A stretch of 64,000 nucleotides of DNA. Origin: Bigelowiella natans CCMP2755. Lineage: Eukaryota > Cercozoa > Chlorarachniophyceae. The stretch lies in NCBI GenBank assembly GCA_000320545.1, contig ADNK01000150.1, positions 1 to 64,000 on the forward strand, in the 5' to 3' direction. The position numbers and the translations under genes were made by a program. Numbering within the stretch: the first letter of the stretch is position 1; the number at the start of each line of letters is the position of its first letter. Positions 13,100 to 26,856 of the stretch are shown here, piece after piece. The notes under the pieces were generated by a model. That model searched no databases. It saw only the letters and a program-made list of their open reading frames with translations, and had not been told where the DNA came from.

Positions 13100-14911
13100 G
13101 TGTGTGTGTGTGCAAATGTTGCTACGTGCACACTCTGGCCATGCATGAACACAAATTTCTTGCACCTTGTGCATTGCTAAAGCACTGGTGCACAACAAAC
13201 CGTTCATCATCACGCTCATGAAATTGTCGCGCATTGATTGAAATGCTGTCATGTGAACTTTGACCAACGATTGGAGTCGTCCACGTTGCAGGCATCCGCG
13301 TTGCTTCCACACCCCATCACAGCTGAAAGTTGTTGCTCATTGAATAGAGCAACTGTTGCATTTTGCACAGGTTGCGTAGTTCTTCCACTGATGATGGTGC
13401 TGTCTGCGACACATCGTTCACACGTCGGCACTGACGAAGCGAACGAGTGAGTGAAGTGGTTCCATGGTCTGCTCATTGTAGCGCGTACCACTACGCGGGC
13501 ACAAGTCACGTGCGACAACAAAGGGGTTGTCGCGGATATAGAATATAGATAACGTAGATATTAATACAGCATAGGCACGTGGGTTCCGGCGGGACTCATG
13601 GCAGCACACCGGAAGTGTGCTGCCCCACGTGCGGCGGCATTCGCGAAAGCTTCGCGAATGATTACGCAGTGCACGATTTAATAAAAATATAATCTTTAAT
13701 AAAAATAAACACAACTCTTCAAAAGGAAGCAAACGTGCCTTTCCCCCCCCCTGCCTACTTGTGCACGTAGCGCCTCGGCCTGTGAACACCTTACGCGCAA
13801 CATCATCCATGCCCTCCCCAATCAAAAGCAACCAAAAAAATTGCGAGGGTTCGTTTCACATCCGCCGGCCACGAGCGGAGGCAACTTGAATGAATGAATG
13901 AACAAATGAGTGAATGAAGTTGTTCCAACACGCCAGCACGATTCGAAAGAAAAAAGACAATGTTGAAAAACAACGTCGAGAAGGATCATCAGACCGTCGA
14001 TTCCACACCGTCAATTCCGAGTGCATTATCCCGAGTTATCAGTATGTCGCAGAACCGAAATCGTGGTCATTTTCCTCACCTGTTATTTCACATAGCCGTT
14101 GAAGTATCTTGCTCTTGTTCGTTGGTAGTGGCCGTTGCTGCTCACAGGCAGTACACGTAGCAGCAGCAGAATTATCATCCTAATTTCACCTAAATTAAAC
14201 CTACGTTCGGCATCGGCGTCAGTGACTACGTGCAGCAACTGCGTACGTGCGTACTCTCTCTTACGTCTTCCTTTGACTACTGTGCTGTTGTACTGCACTG
14301 TACGAACAACTTAAAAGAGGAGGAGGAGCAGGAGGGGGATGCTATACTTACTACCCCCATTATCGATGACCACGAGCTTTGAATACCACCGGGGAACCGG
14401 TATCCCAGGTAAAATGTTTGGAGAACGGGATGTTTCTCCGACATTTCGCAGCTGTTCTCCTGCCGTCTTTGGCTCCTTACAACGATCTGATCTGGCAGAC
14501 TAATCCTGCCTTTTTTTTGCGAGTCCGCGCAACATCCGCCCCAAGTGCAAAAGTTCTCCAAAAGTTCTCTGTGTTCGAGTGAAAAGAGGGGCTGTTCTTC
14601 AAACGACAATCCTTCGGCTGCGTTTTTCTTCGTTATCGCCAAGCGCAGAGCGCCATTTTGAAGCATGACTTAAAATAACAACGACGATCGATCGATCTCG
14701 GGTATAGACAGCAGCACCAGGCAGAAGACAGATCGATCGACCCTCTCAAAGATAGGATCCTGCGGCAAGATTTGAGTCCCACCTACCAGTCCCACCCACC
14801 AAACAACCGACTCTCAGGGGCTTTTCGTTCGACCGATTCGAAAGCATACCTGAGACAGCTGGGAGAAACCTTCAATCCAGTGATTCGCTCCTCAGACATT
14901 AGAGTTCGAGA
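12919..14911. other. Intergenic, GT repeat, no convincing gene
   Basis: Contains a (GT)n tract at about 13067-13112 and GCATGC/CACGTG-rich sequence. A minus-strand ORF at 14277-14666 (starting MLQNGALRLAITKKNAAEG) could be a first exon of an unrecognised gene. No splice partner or family was found for it. Confidence 0.5.
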
Positions 14912-17120
14912 ATGGGGCAATGTGCGAGCAACGAGAGAGAGGTACGGCAGATTCAGTCTCTAAACAATATCCTCGAAAACAAGTCACAGGATACTGAATT
15001 TAACACGATGGCAAAGCTCGGATGCTCCGGATTGCAGAGCGGTCAGCATCCTGAGACCAAGAGGCCGAGGATTCGTACAGATGTCAGCTTGAGACATACA
15101 AGGAGAGCAGACGATGGAAATCGGCACCAGAAACTAATTCATTTGGATGACACGGTGCAATTTTATCGAACCTTACATATAGCAGAATAGTAACTGTGCG
15201 ATTTTCTCAGACTCTTCGCCGGAAGCGTTTAAGGAGCGTACCTGTTTCGAAAAGACATCTTTGGGATCCTCGGGAGCAGGGAGGAGCGGTCATTAGCGAG
15301 ATAACGGTGAAAATATAAAATGACATTTTTTCTATCCCAACGATGATGACAGCGACGTTATTAATATGACCTAGTCAGCCTTCTTCTAAACCATAAATTC
15401 ATCCAATCAGTTGCACCACACAAATGGAGCAACGCATAAATTTCGCAGTCATAGAAACTCGAGCTTAGGACATTGGGTGGATTTCAACGGTGCTCGACCT
15501 CTCTCTCTCTTCCTCTCTAATTGTTAAATTGCATGTTCTCGATATGACGGCAACATATCGTTTCTGATCGTCTCGCATGAATATGAGCAGAGATGGTGGA
15601 GCAGTGGACAATCGGGATCATAATCGACTCGCAATCCTCTGACTGGGAAAAGGTCAAGTAGGAGCAATCGTCACCAGATCATATCCTCTGACATTACTTA
15701 TGAGTGACCAAATCCATAATACCCTATACGCGTGTAGGTGGAAGTGCTTGTGTGGGACTCCGACACTGTTTCGACTGTCAAGGAGCTACTGGGCCGTCAA
15801 GGATACAATGCCTCAAATCCGGTAAGAAGGCTCTACCACTTGCGCAATATGTCGAGGAATAGCTGTAAATATATGGTCTATTCTGTTCAACGGAGGGTTA
15901 AGGCTTAATGTTTCTTACTGGTTCTTCAGCTGTATATCCGCTACGGGAATGAGATGGTGGAGCTGCCGAGAGACATGGTCCTTCGTAATTGCCCGGTTTG
16001 TCGAGAGATACAAGAGCACCTCCTTTCCACAGAGAACGCACCAACCCCCTCGAAACAGCAAAATTACACATTCTCAGCAGTATATCTTCTGTGCTAGAAA
16101 TATACGAGCGTCGTATTTCAACTTTGTATTGGAAAATTATTGACATGGTCCTTTGCAGGGAATGTACAAATCAAAAACTACAGTAGCATCATTAGACTCA
16201 ACCCTCTCAGCATCAACAGAGGAGTCGTCTTTGTTTCCTTTGGGCGAGGAAGAAGCAACCAAACCTCTTGATCACCAAGATTTGTACCCCAGCGACAACG
16301 ACAACAACAACAACGGCGACAACGATGGCAGAGATTCTCTACTACCTGCATCATCGAGATCATCAGCAAGCAATATTAGTTTCACATTAAATTCTGGCGG
16401 CCTCTTCTCATTAAGTATGTGATGATTTTAGTTGTGTGCTCCTATGGGTTGTGGTGCTAATTAGCCACAGATCTCGTTCACAGAAGTTTTTAACTTTGTC
16501 ATACAATATCGCAATAGATCAAAAACAATATCTTACTGATTTTGCTGTTAGATTTAATTCTTAAGTAAACATATAAGCATACACTTACACACACACACAC
16601 ACACACGCTCATGACATTCTGTTGTGCTACAGGTACCATGTCGCATGTTGCACCAGGGACGATCTTAAACTTGCGGAGGCAGTTGAGGAGCCCCAAGACA
16701 CGACAACGTTTCAAGAGAAGAAGAGAAGAAGAAGATCCAAATACATATTGCCGCCATCGAGATCTTTCTATGGTATTATCATCTGCTATACTCTATATTT
16801 CATTATCATGTCATCACGTTGTCGTTACTTAGGCGTTAGAGCCGGAAGTGGGGGCTTTCCCCTCATCATCTCTTTCCCAAACCACTGCAATAAGTCCCTT
16901 CTCTCCCTCCTTGACCCAGATTGACCTCCCAGCATCTGCCTTCGCAACAGCAGAACATGACGATGATGGTAATGGCGATGACCATGGTGGCGACGGCGAT
17001 AGTACTCGTGGCGATGGATTCTGTCACAGCATCAATTGCATCACTCTTATGCATGATACCCTCAAAGCTTCCTCCTCCCCCTCATACTCATCGTCGTCGT
17101 CGTCTCCGCTGCTACTATAA
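14912..17120 (+). CDS. Ubiquitin-fold protein with MGQCAS N-terminus
   Basis: Exons that agree in phase are 14912-15154, 15738-15821, 15930-15995, 16159-16414, 16633-16772 and one starting at about 16834. The protein begins MGQCASNERE, with Gly2 and Cys4 in the pattern of N-myristoylated, palmitoylated proteins. After about 75 variable residues, exons 1-3 join to give a ubiquitin-like beta-grasp. It runs from KLIHLDDTVEVLVWDSDTV through STVKELLGRQ to LYIRYGNEMVELPRDMVL, with the usual dTV..lK..l and L.y.G..l spacing. The rest is low-complexity (Asn/Asp runs, Arg-rich KTRQRFKRRRE, Ser-rich). The 3' end is ambiguous. The frame kept here stops at 17120; another frame at about 17070-17290 encodes a strong membrane helix (LILIVVVVSAATIIYL) but I found no splice that reaches it. 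I do not recognise the specific family. Confidence 0.5.
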
Positions 17121-17293
17121 TCTACCTCAACGCTATCGAGTTGTGGATACAGCACAAATGGCAAACGCTGAAGAGAGAGGGAAGATTAGGAGGAGAAGAT
17201 GCTGGAGGATATCCGAAAGAACCCACCAAAAGGGAGAACACTTCTCTGTCATCTTTGACTAGAATGTCGGGTGCAAATGGACCACATGCATAA

Positions 17294-19159
17294 AGAGGAA
17301 GGAGTAAGAGGAGCGAGTGCCAAATATTACAAGAAATAGCTTTCAGTTAAGCCCAGCAAAATACGACTTGATTCATTATGAGCAAAATATTCACCTGCAA
17401 TAATTTCTGGGAGTGACAGTTAAATGATGATCGGAGGCAGACTCTTAGATGCACTCTGACTACATAGTTGGTCTCCCGCTCTTCGAACTATTCATTATTT
17501 TCTCATTAATATCTTAACAGCATAGGCCTAAGCTAGCATGTAATAATCTTCGGTGCCTATCTTTTTATTTTAACTTGCGTCTTGCATCATCTCCTTTGCG
17601 TTTGACATCGATATCTATGGTATCGGTGTGCATGCATGACTGGATTCTTTCTGACATCATTTGTTTTGATTGTTCTGTGTTGCACTTGCGTGGCTACGCG
17701 CGGTGTGCAAGTCTTTGGTGGGATGAGCATTAAAGTGTTGTACGTAAAGTGCGTGCGACGTTTACGGTGTGCCAACATGTTACATGTGGAGGCGTTTGTT
17801 AGCAAGTAATGTAAGCTGTATCTGATATTCAAAGTGCAGAAGAATAACTGCAGACCTAGTAGAGTAATTTCGGTTGTGTACGTAGCATAGCAGGTGTAAT
17901 GGTAGTCACGTGGCATAATCTAGCGGTGTGCATCAAACAAGTACTTACGCATGTTGTGAGCAACATACATGCAGTACGTAGTGTTGATTTCCAAAAAAAG
18001 ACTTTTATTGCCAGTTACAAGTATTCGTATATGCACATCATGTGATAATATTTCGACAGACACAAATATAAAAGTTTATTCATATGTACCATCAAGCTAT
18101 CAGCGCAGTCAAAAAGTACAGCAGATAAACCTGCAAGTTGATTCTCACCAGAACGGTGGTCAAACAGGAATGCATCGGCAGTCTCTGTTGCCACACCAGT
18201 TGCGTGGCTCTTCACAAGCGCTGGCGTGTCGTTCACACCTTTTCCAACGAAAACTACAATTTTGTATGCTCGTTGCAAAACAGTGACTAAATGCAGATAG
18301 CTCCCCGCATTACATCTGGCGACTGCCACGAGGTCAACAACCACCTGAATATGGAAGATGAGAAAGCGATTTCTTTTATTAAAAAATAAAAAATGCGCGA
18401 TGTTCGGGTGCATCGCCAGCTAAATTCTATACCACGATTGTCGTCGTCGTCATGTTGTCGTCACCGCCATCTTCATCATCATCATAATCGTAAGTATTGA
18501 CTTCAAACCTCGTTGGATGTCTTCTCCTCCCAGGCCTTTTTAATTGCGCTCGCGTCGACGACTCACAATTGTAGTTCCGATGCTTCGGAATGCTTCAGCA
18601 ACCGATGTTGTCGTTATCATCCTCGGAATGATTCTACCAGAAACAGAGGCCGTTCACTCCCTTTCCGACTGGCTCCGCCCGAAACCTGCGAAAAATCCTG
18701 GACAAAAAACGGTGCAGAAAATCCCCTTTAAAACAGCCAAGCTGGATACGAGCGACAGAATGAAAACCCAGGCTCCACATCACGCATTATCATTGTCGCA
18801 TTTAGAGTTCTCATCAGAGAAAATGATGATGAGACAAGTACTCGCAGATCGTACGAGATCCATCTGCCAGAAAAGTGGGAGGAATCGAGGAATCAAAATC
18901 CGGGACTCGCAGTTGTACGGTTAAGACGGAACTCCGGAGACTCTCCTCCTCCTGCTCCTCCTCGGGTAATATTCCGAATGAAATAGGTCTCGTAACAAAA
19001 TAACAACAACATCAACAACAAATAATATCATTTTACGAGCTGCAGAGATCTAGGCAAACCCACGCATAAAATTGGGCTAAAAGTTGGTTGGTTGTCCTCC
19101 TGGAAGAATCACAATCACAATGGCGCTGTTCCGCTGCTGACATCTGCTAGGGAGTGGAA
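17294..19159. other. Intergenic with a P-type ATPase-like remnant
   Basis: Apart from the minus-strand remnant at 18015-18413 no gene is supported. ORFs at 18513-18924 look like neither a known family nor an exon chain. GCATGC-type words are frequent around 17620-17950. Confidence 0.5.
18015..18413 (-). pseudogene. P-type ATPase hinge-region remnant
   Basis: About 45 residues (VTVLQRAYKIVVFVGKGVNDTPAL...) resemble the nucleotide-hinge segment of cation P-type ATPases, normally ...vafvGDGvNDaPAL. The conserved Asp of GDG is Lys here. No phosphorylation (DKTGT) motif, membrane helices or neighbouring exons are visible on either side. I read it as a decayed fragment. A chance resemblance of one motif is possible. 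Confidence 0.4.
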
Positions 19160-19645
19160 ATGCGCAGGCCAACGAAGTCCGCTCTTTACCGTCGGGCAAC
19201 ACGGAGGTGGGCCGGAATTCTGGCGCTAATTTACTGCGGTTGTGGACTGTCTGCTGTCACAAGAGGTTTGCGTGCCAAAGAGACATGGAAGCGATTTGGG
19301 ATAACTACGACGACCGCTGCACAATGGCCACGTTATGGCTTGGGGAAATGGCGGATTAGAAATAATAGAGGAGGACAAACATTTGATAGGAGGGTCTATG
19401 GTGCTTTTTCGGCTTCGTCAACCAAATTTGGCCGTCCTCCTCCAGATGCTGGCAATGTAGCACACCACCCATATCTGATATCCGGCAACATCGTCTGTTT
19501 GCTCCTGTTTACATTTCCCCCACATACTGTTTCCTATTGTGCGCTGATGAAAAGGGGAGAGCAAAAAAGTGGAATAAAATTATGTCTTCCTCAAGTATAT
19601 AGTGCGGAGAGAAGTAGGGATAGGATGGATGGATGGACAAGCGAG

Positions 19646-19685
<40 letters not shown>

Positions 19686-21418
19686 GAGTTGAGTGCAGGG
19701 AGTGAAAGCGAGATAGTACTGGTAATACAATGAAGCTAAATACCGTCTATATACCTCCTGTTCTCGTACTCTCAGCGCACAGGTGTATTATTATCTCCAA
19801 GACGTCAGCCGATGGCAGGAGTTTCGGGATCTCAGCGATTTCCCTCTCGGAGGAGAGAAAATGTACCAGCCTTAACGAATGAGGCGACACGAAAACCTGG
19901 CTCTTTTCGGTTCAATCGATACCCTACAGATGCTTCATCGTCATCTCCTACATCCTCCTCCTCCAACGCATCCCCCCCTCAGAGCCCCGCCAACCAACAC
20001 ACAAGCAATAGTAGGAGCAACAACGCAGTAGGTTCCTCCGGTGACGGCCATGTTGGACGAATTCCACCCAATGGTCCCCCAACCGAATTTCGCTTCAAAT
20101 CCTATCCAACTCCAGCCCAAAGCTCCCGGCAGCAGCTTCCAGGTAGTTCCTATGGTAGTACCTCACTTCAATCAGCAGCTGATGTGTGCATCTTTCGTTC
20201 GTATGGTAGAGTAGTGGTGTCAATGAAAATATTGTAAATGCTATCAGCTATCGAAAGTTCATCTTGCCATGCTATATCGGTGTCGGTGTATGGCCATTTT
20301 ACATCTTCCTTTTTTACTGATAGGCCCTGCGACAGAAGTAGCAGCCTCATTCGGGGCTGTTGCTGCTTCTTCGACATCGCAGCTTCCACCGGCACCACCA
20401 CCACCACCAAGGGACCAGCAACAGCAACTGTCTCTTGACGCAAAGACTCCCATTCGTGAGCGAGAGAATGACGATGTTGTTTCACAATCGGTCTCCGTCG
20501 GCTCTTTCGCATCTGAAAACAGTCACGGCGACATGGAGGCTAAGAGCGCTCCTTTGTCAAGTCGTGCAGCTGAAGCCGCCGTTGCACCATCATCACATTC
20601 ATCATCATCTTCATCATCAACATCAACAACAACAACAACTACATCGGCATCCGCGTCATTGGCAGCAGCTAGGGCAGCGCCTGAAGGAGTCACTGTGGTG
20701 TCGAACCTGAAGCAACTGCGACATGCGCTCAAAGTCCTGTGCGAGAACCCAGACAAGATTCATGCCTGTGATACGGAAGTGGCGGACATTGACCTGAAGA
20801 AGGTAGGGCCTGTCGGCAATGGCAAGGTCATATGCGTCAGCATCTACAGCGGCCCGGACGTTGACTTCGGGGGGGGGGCCGGCAAGGCACTTTGGGTGGA
20901 CACCATGGGGAAGAACGAGGTGCTCCTGGAGGAGATGAAGGGGTGGTTTGAGGACCCCCGCTACAAGAAGGTTTGGCATAACTACGGATTCGATCGGCAC
21001 GTGCTGTACAATATGGGTGTGGATGCCCGAGGATTCTTCGGCGATACGATGCACATGGCACGCCTTTGGGACACGAGCCGTGAGAAGCGCCTCTCAGCCA
21101 AACTCACCACGTCCATGCAAAAAGAGCAACCGCACCAGCAGCAGCAGCAGCACCCGGTGCCTTCCCAAAATAATGAATACGGAATCGGCAATGCTTATCA
21201 CAGTAACGACGAGCATTTTGAGGCAGAGACCCCGCCCTCAACCGAGGAATCAACGGCCAGTGGGGATGCCAGCTCCCCCTCCTCTTCCTCCTCGTCGCCG
21301 CCCCCATCGTCGTTCGGTAAGGGGTATAGCCTGGAGGCCTTGACAATGGATCTTGTTGGAAGGAGGAAGGTTGGTTTCAGTAAGTCTAGTATAGTAATAG
21401 GAGTATTATTATTATGAT

Positions 21419-21451
<33 letters not shown>

Positions 21452-21703
21452 AGAGGAAGAAGAAGAAGAAGAAGAAGACAGACAGACAGAAGAAGGCATG
21501 AGAGGAGTAGTAGCCACAGCAGGACAGTTAAAATCATCACCGATGTGTTTGGAGCGATATTACTCTGGACTGTTGCAAATTCACGATCAACATTACTAAT
21601 ATGATCTATTTCGTCGCAAAATTTCCTGCTCCTCCTTTACTATGATAGATTCCCATGATCGAGATCTTTGGCATCCCCAAGTGATAACCATCACTCATAT
21701 CAC

Positions 21704-21735
<32 letters not shown>

Positions 21736-21870
21736 CGATGATGATGGTATATGGTAGTAGCGGATGATGACGATAGAAATAGTATGAAACAACAAGCACA
21801 ACGAAGAGTTGGCGATGAAGCTCCACAATTGGACACTACTCCAACGATATATACATGCGAAAAAAGAACA

Positions 21871-21907
<37 letters not shown>

Positions 21908-22639
21908 CGCAATCGTTGCTGTTCAACATATACTTACTACATATCTCTATGGTTGTTTTAACGGGGATTAGATTGAAGAAAGACGGCACGCCAGGTCTTC
22001 CCCCTTTCCCACTTACCACTTCCCCCCCCCCCCCCCCCTCTCTCTTGCTCTCTGTGTGCATGTGGGTGAGTGTTTGATATATTGTCACAATCGCGGGGCT
22101 GCAATGGGATGATTTCGATTCATCATCATCATCATCGTCATCATCATCATCATCATTATGTGCAGGTAAAATACTGGAGCTCCCCGCTGTGGAGGAGTTG
22201 CAGAGTAACCCGAATACCAGCGCGCAGTGGATCGAGTACAGCGCGTATGATGCGGAGGGCACATGGCTGCTGCACAGAGAACTCACGACAAAGCTCCTTG
22301 CCATGCCTTGGGAGAAAGGTGCCAGTAGCAGTAGTAGGAGTAGTAGTAATAGTACTTTAACAAACAGGTATGCATTGATGTTTTCTTTCCTCCTCCTCCT
22401 CTTCCTTTGTCTTTTTTTCTTTCTTTCTCTCTGAAGGACTGACGATGTACGACTTCTACACGAGTTATTTGGTTCCTTTCGGCGAGTTGCTGACGGATAT
22501 GGAGAGAAACGGGTAGGTGTGGTGTGCTGTGAGGAGAGGAGGAGGAATGATATGTTAGAAGAAGAAGAAGGAGGAGGAGGAGGAGGAGGGAAGGAGCAGA
22601 AGGATACGTGATACTATATACTGCAATAGTAGTACATAC

Positions 22640-22679
<40 letters not shown>

Positions 22680-23362
22680 GGTACTACGAATGAGGAGGCT
22701 GTGTAGCCTCTGCTGTCTGTAGCCAAGAGATGATAGTAGTAGTAGTAGTAGACACCACCCTTCTTCTTGTCGGAAGAAGAGAGCACAACAAATTCGTCAT
22801 TGTTGATGAAGGCCTAGACAGAACGATAATGCTAGCGTTGTTGTTGCTGCTATTGCTATTGATTGGCGGAGATGGTGATGAGGCCTCTTCTTTTCCTTCT
22901 CATTCTTCTTTGAAAAGGAGGGCTATGCTGACTCTGCTGTTGTTAAATCATAGTTGTGGTCTTCGTGTTGTTGTTGTTGTTGTTGTTATGCTCTACAAGC
23001 ATTTATGTTGACACGTCGTTCCTGTTGTTGTTATGCTCTACAAGCATTTATGTTGACACGTCGTTCCTCAAAGAGGCGGAGAAGACCGCCAGAGCCGAGA
23101 TCCAAAATGTAGCAGTAGCAGTAGTAGTAGTTGTAGTAACAATAACGTGTATTATCGTTTCTAGCCAATGCTATTACTAATTTCGCTCTCCGTCATGTGC
23201 AACACGTATACGGCTTTCATCTGATTGCCCCTAATTCGATTTGCAGTTTTCCTGATATTTGTACTTCTTCTTCCATCTCCTTTCGCATGCTGTGGGTGTC
23301 TCTTCTCACCTTTTGATCGTCTTCCTTGTGACCACCATCCTTGCAAGAATGCTTGCTACTGC

Positions 23363-23408
<46 letters not shown>

Positions 23409-23906
23409 GGCAGAGGAGACGTTTCACAAGTGGGCCGTGCGTATGGTAGTACATTAGAGATGTTACTTCATCATTATATTTCTTCATTTCCTTGAGACGG
23501 AATTTATGTCAGTATTTGATGAGAAACACGATGCCGCTTATTATGGCTTATGTTTCGTTATTATCGTCTCTGTGTGAGCATTCCTCCGTGAGTATTTTCT
23601 GCCACTACTATAACTACTACTGCTACCGCTGCTCGTACAATACTGAAATCCTCTCAACTGCCAACGTCGTTTGTCGCTCGCACCGATCATAAAGGGGAAA
23701 ATAATTGCTTATGCGTGTTCTTTCTACTGTATATTTTGACCCCATCCATGGTGCTACTACCCGTCCCTGTCCTCTACCTAACCGCAACAACAACAACAAC
23801 AACGGGCGAAGGTCGGAGATGTGGGATGGCTGCTTAACCCCCAAAGGTAGTAGGAAGCGCAAACAGATATAATAATGCGCGTAAACACCTGTGCATGTGT
23901 AAATAT

Positions 23907-23953
<47 letters not shown>

Positions 23954-25061
23954 TTTACATATATTGATCAGTGGCCCGCAGATCCAGACGCTGTTGTTTG
24001 GTGGTAGCTTTAACAGGTTTGTTCGGCTCCCCCTCCCCCACCCCCACCCACTCCAAGCATATACATAGTGCTGCTTTTCCTTTCCTCTCCCATTTTGACT
24101 CCTCTTCCTCCTCAGGAAAAGCAACAGCTACCTCCCTGAATGGCGTGAGTTTAAGATCCCCAACCCAGCTCTGAGCGGCAGCGGCAACAATAAGAACAAC
24201 GTCGAGGGCAGTAGTAGCTCCAGTTCCTCTACCTCACCTCTAATCCCTGAGGAGCTCGTGTTAAGGGCTACTGCAGAGGAGGCGAGAAAGTGTTTGAGAA
24301 CGTTCGGGCTGAAGCTGCAGGGTCATCATCACCATCATCATCACATATTAGCACCCTCATCATCCATCTATCTAGCAACCCCTATCAGCATTCATCTCCT
24401 CCTCCCTGTGGTTCTTCATCGTGCATGCTGGATACATGGTGTCTGGTGATATCAGGCAATAAGGAAGCAGTCCAGCAAAGGCTCTTGAGGGCTCTCACAG
24501 GTCTTCCTCGTGATTTCTTGTTGATAAAGATCAGTTCTCTCCTTTCTTCTTCTTCTGCTGTAACTACTTCTATTCCCCTTCTTTTGACAGGCTCTCTCAT
24601 GCAGGATGATCTGAAAAAGAAATCCAAAAGTAATCGCCCCCCCCCGCCTAAGAGCAGATACTAAAGAGAGGCAATCGCAGGATGCAGAAGGGGGGAGGGG
24701 GGGGGGGGGAGGGGGGGCAGAAGCACAAACACACCATGTGCAAATACATTCTCAATGACTACATCTGCTTGTTCTTCCCTTCGATTCTATTATAAGGCGA
24801 AAGGGACAACGAGTCAGTGGGAGAGGAGGAGGCTCTGCTTATGACAAAGTATACCCTAGACCCTGAAATCGAGGCAACCCTATCACAACGGTAGTTCGTA
24901 GCAATTGTTTCGAGTATGAGGCATGTTGCTGATGATGATGATGCTGATGATGATGATGCTGATGATGATGAGGAAGAGTGAAGGAAGGAGGAGGGAAATA
25001 AGGAGCCGACGGCGGAGAATGTGAAGAAGAAGACGACGATATACACACACATATGCAATCT

Positions 25062-25131
<70 letters not shown>

Positions 25132-25779
25132 TATGTGTGTAGAGTGTTCTCACTTGTTGGTATTGTTGATTGGATTTGAACGATGCATCGCAGAGATACT
25201 ACTGCCAAATTCATCAAAATAAACGTAACTGGGCTCGGCGTTCCCACGACGCAAACTACCGCCAAGGCATCGCAACCGTCCACACATCGCACACTATTTC
25301 ACACCGATAAATTGTCGAATGACTCTTGCGACTAATCCACCTCCCCCTCCCCTTCGTGTCGATCTTTATTCTCGTTCCCTTTTGGTCTAGGGGCTACCAG
25401 CGGTTGATGCCAACGCTCTCAAAGAGCTCTCAGGAGACCCTGTAGGATAGTCAGTCGCTGTCGTCACCTCATTCAAAGCATCATCAGCATCATCATCCAT
25501 ATCACTATCATGAACGAAAGAAAGCGCAGATCAATAATAAAGGGTGTTTATTGGGATCGATCAGGAGGAGGAATGGAAGAATGGCCGATTGTACGACTTC
25601 TTTGGCGGCGGCGAGGAGGTTGCTCCTAACGAAATCATTCTTACCCGATCCAATTATGGCAGAGATAACATGCATGCCAGCATCAACAACCGACAGCAAA
25701 GCAGCCATTCGATGACTGCAGTTGTCTTCTTCCTAGTGTTCTCATTCGTTCTCATATCATCCTCTTCTCGCCCCATAAC

Positions 25780-25810
<31 letters not shown>

Positions 25811-26454
25811 ACATGTAGGGTGTGGAGGCATGCAAAGCTATAGGTAGTGCTACCGGATGTGCGGAAGAGGAGAAGGAGAAGGAGAAGAGGGGGAGGGAAG
25901 GAGGCTAAATAACACAAATAGTCAATTCATTGACCACCCTTAACGCAACTTCCTCTCGATATTTTGCTTCTCTCAATTCTCTCTGCATCTCTTCTTCTCC
26001 TCCTCCTCCTCCTCTTCGCTCATCCCCACAGGCGCTTTAAGGAATGTTGGCACTGTCGGAGCTATGATCACGAACTTCCTAGTCCCCCTTCAGGTTGCCT
26101 GCTCGAGTGCCACACCCACGCACAAGCAAGCGCATCCACGCACAAGCAAGCACATCTCCTATTCCCCCCCTTAACTCCCTCATTTGATAGACTCTCGCGG
26201 ACAATGAGCAGCGAGTACACTGCAGCCTCAACCTCAATACAGAGACAGGCCGATTAAGTTCAAGGTCGGTGTCTGTCGCGGAATAATGCTGATTCACCCT
26301 CCCCCCCCCCTCCCAACATCGTAAACCTTCACTAGGGGTACGCGCGATATCTTTTTCCCTCTCTGAAAATAGATTCCCCCCCCTTACTACTTTCAGACGG
26401 CCAAACCTGCAGAATCAGCCTGCATTAGAGAAGGTAGCAGCAATGATGTGGCAC

Positions 26455-26504
<50 letters not shown>

Positions 26505-26795
26505 AAGTAGTAGTAGTAGTATCACACGAAGAGATCTAATAATAATATACACATAAGGACGTGTCTCTCACCACCTATCCGCCACCAAGCAAGTAGCAGC
26601 AGCAACATCGCAGTGCCGATGTCCGTAGATCTGGCGATTGTTGATGGTTTTGCTGGTGCTGCTGTTTGTGCTGTTACTGCTCTTGCTGATTTTAAGGACC
26701 AATATAAAATCCGGGAGGCGTTTCGAGCTGAGGAGGGTAACACGTTAATTGTCGCCGACTATGGCCAGCTGGAGCTTCGGATCTTAGCCCATATC

Positions 26796-26856
<61 letters not shown>

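Noticed and set aside
18544-18924. 126-aa ORF upstream of the DNA polymerase
   Set aside because: No homology seen, no hydrophobic or domain pattern, and it does not extend the polymerase frame.
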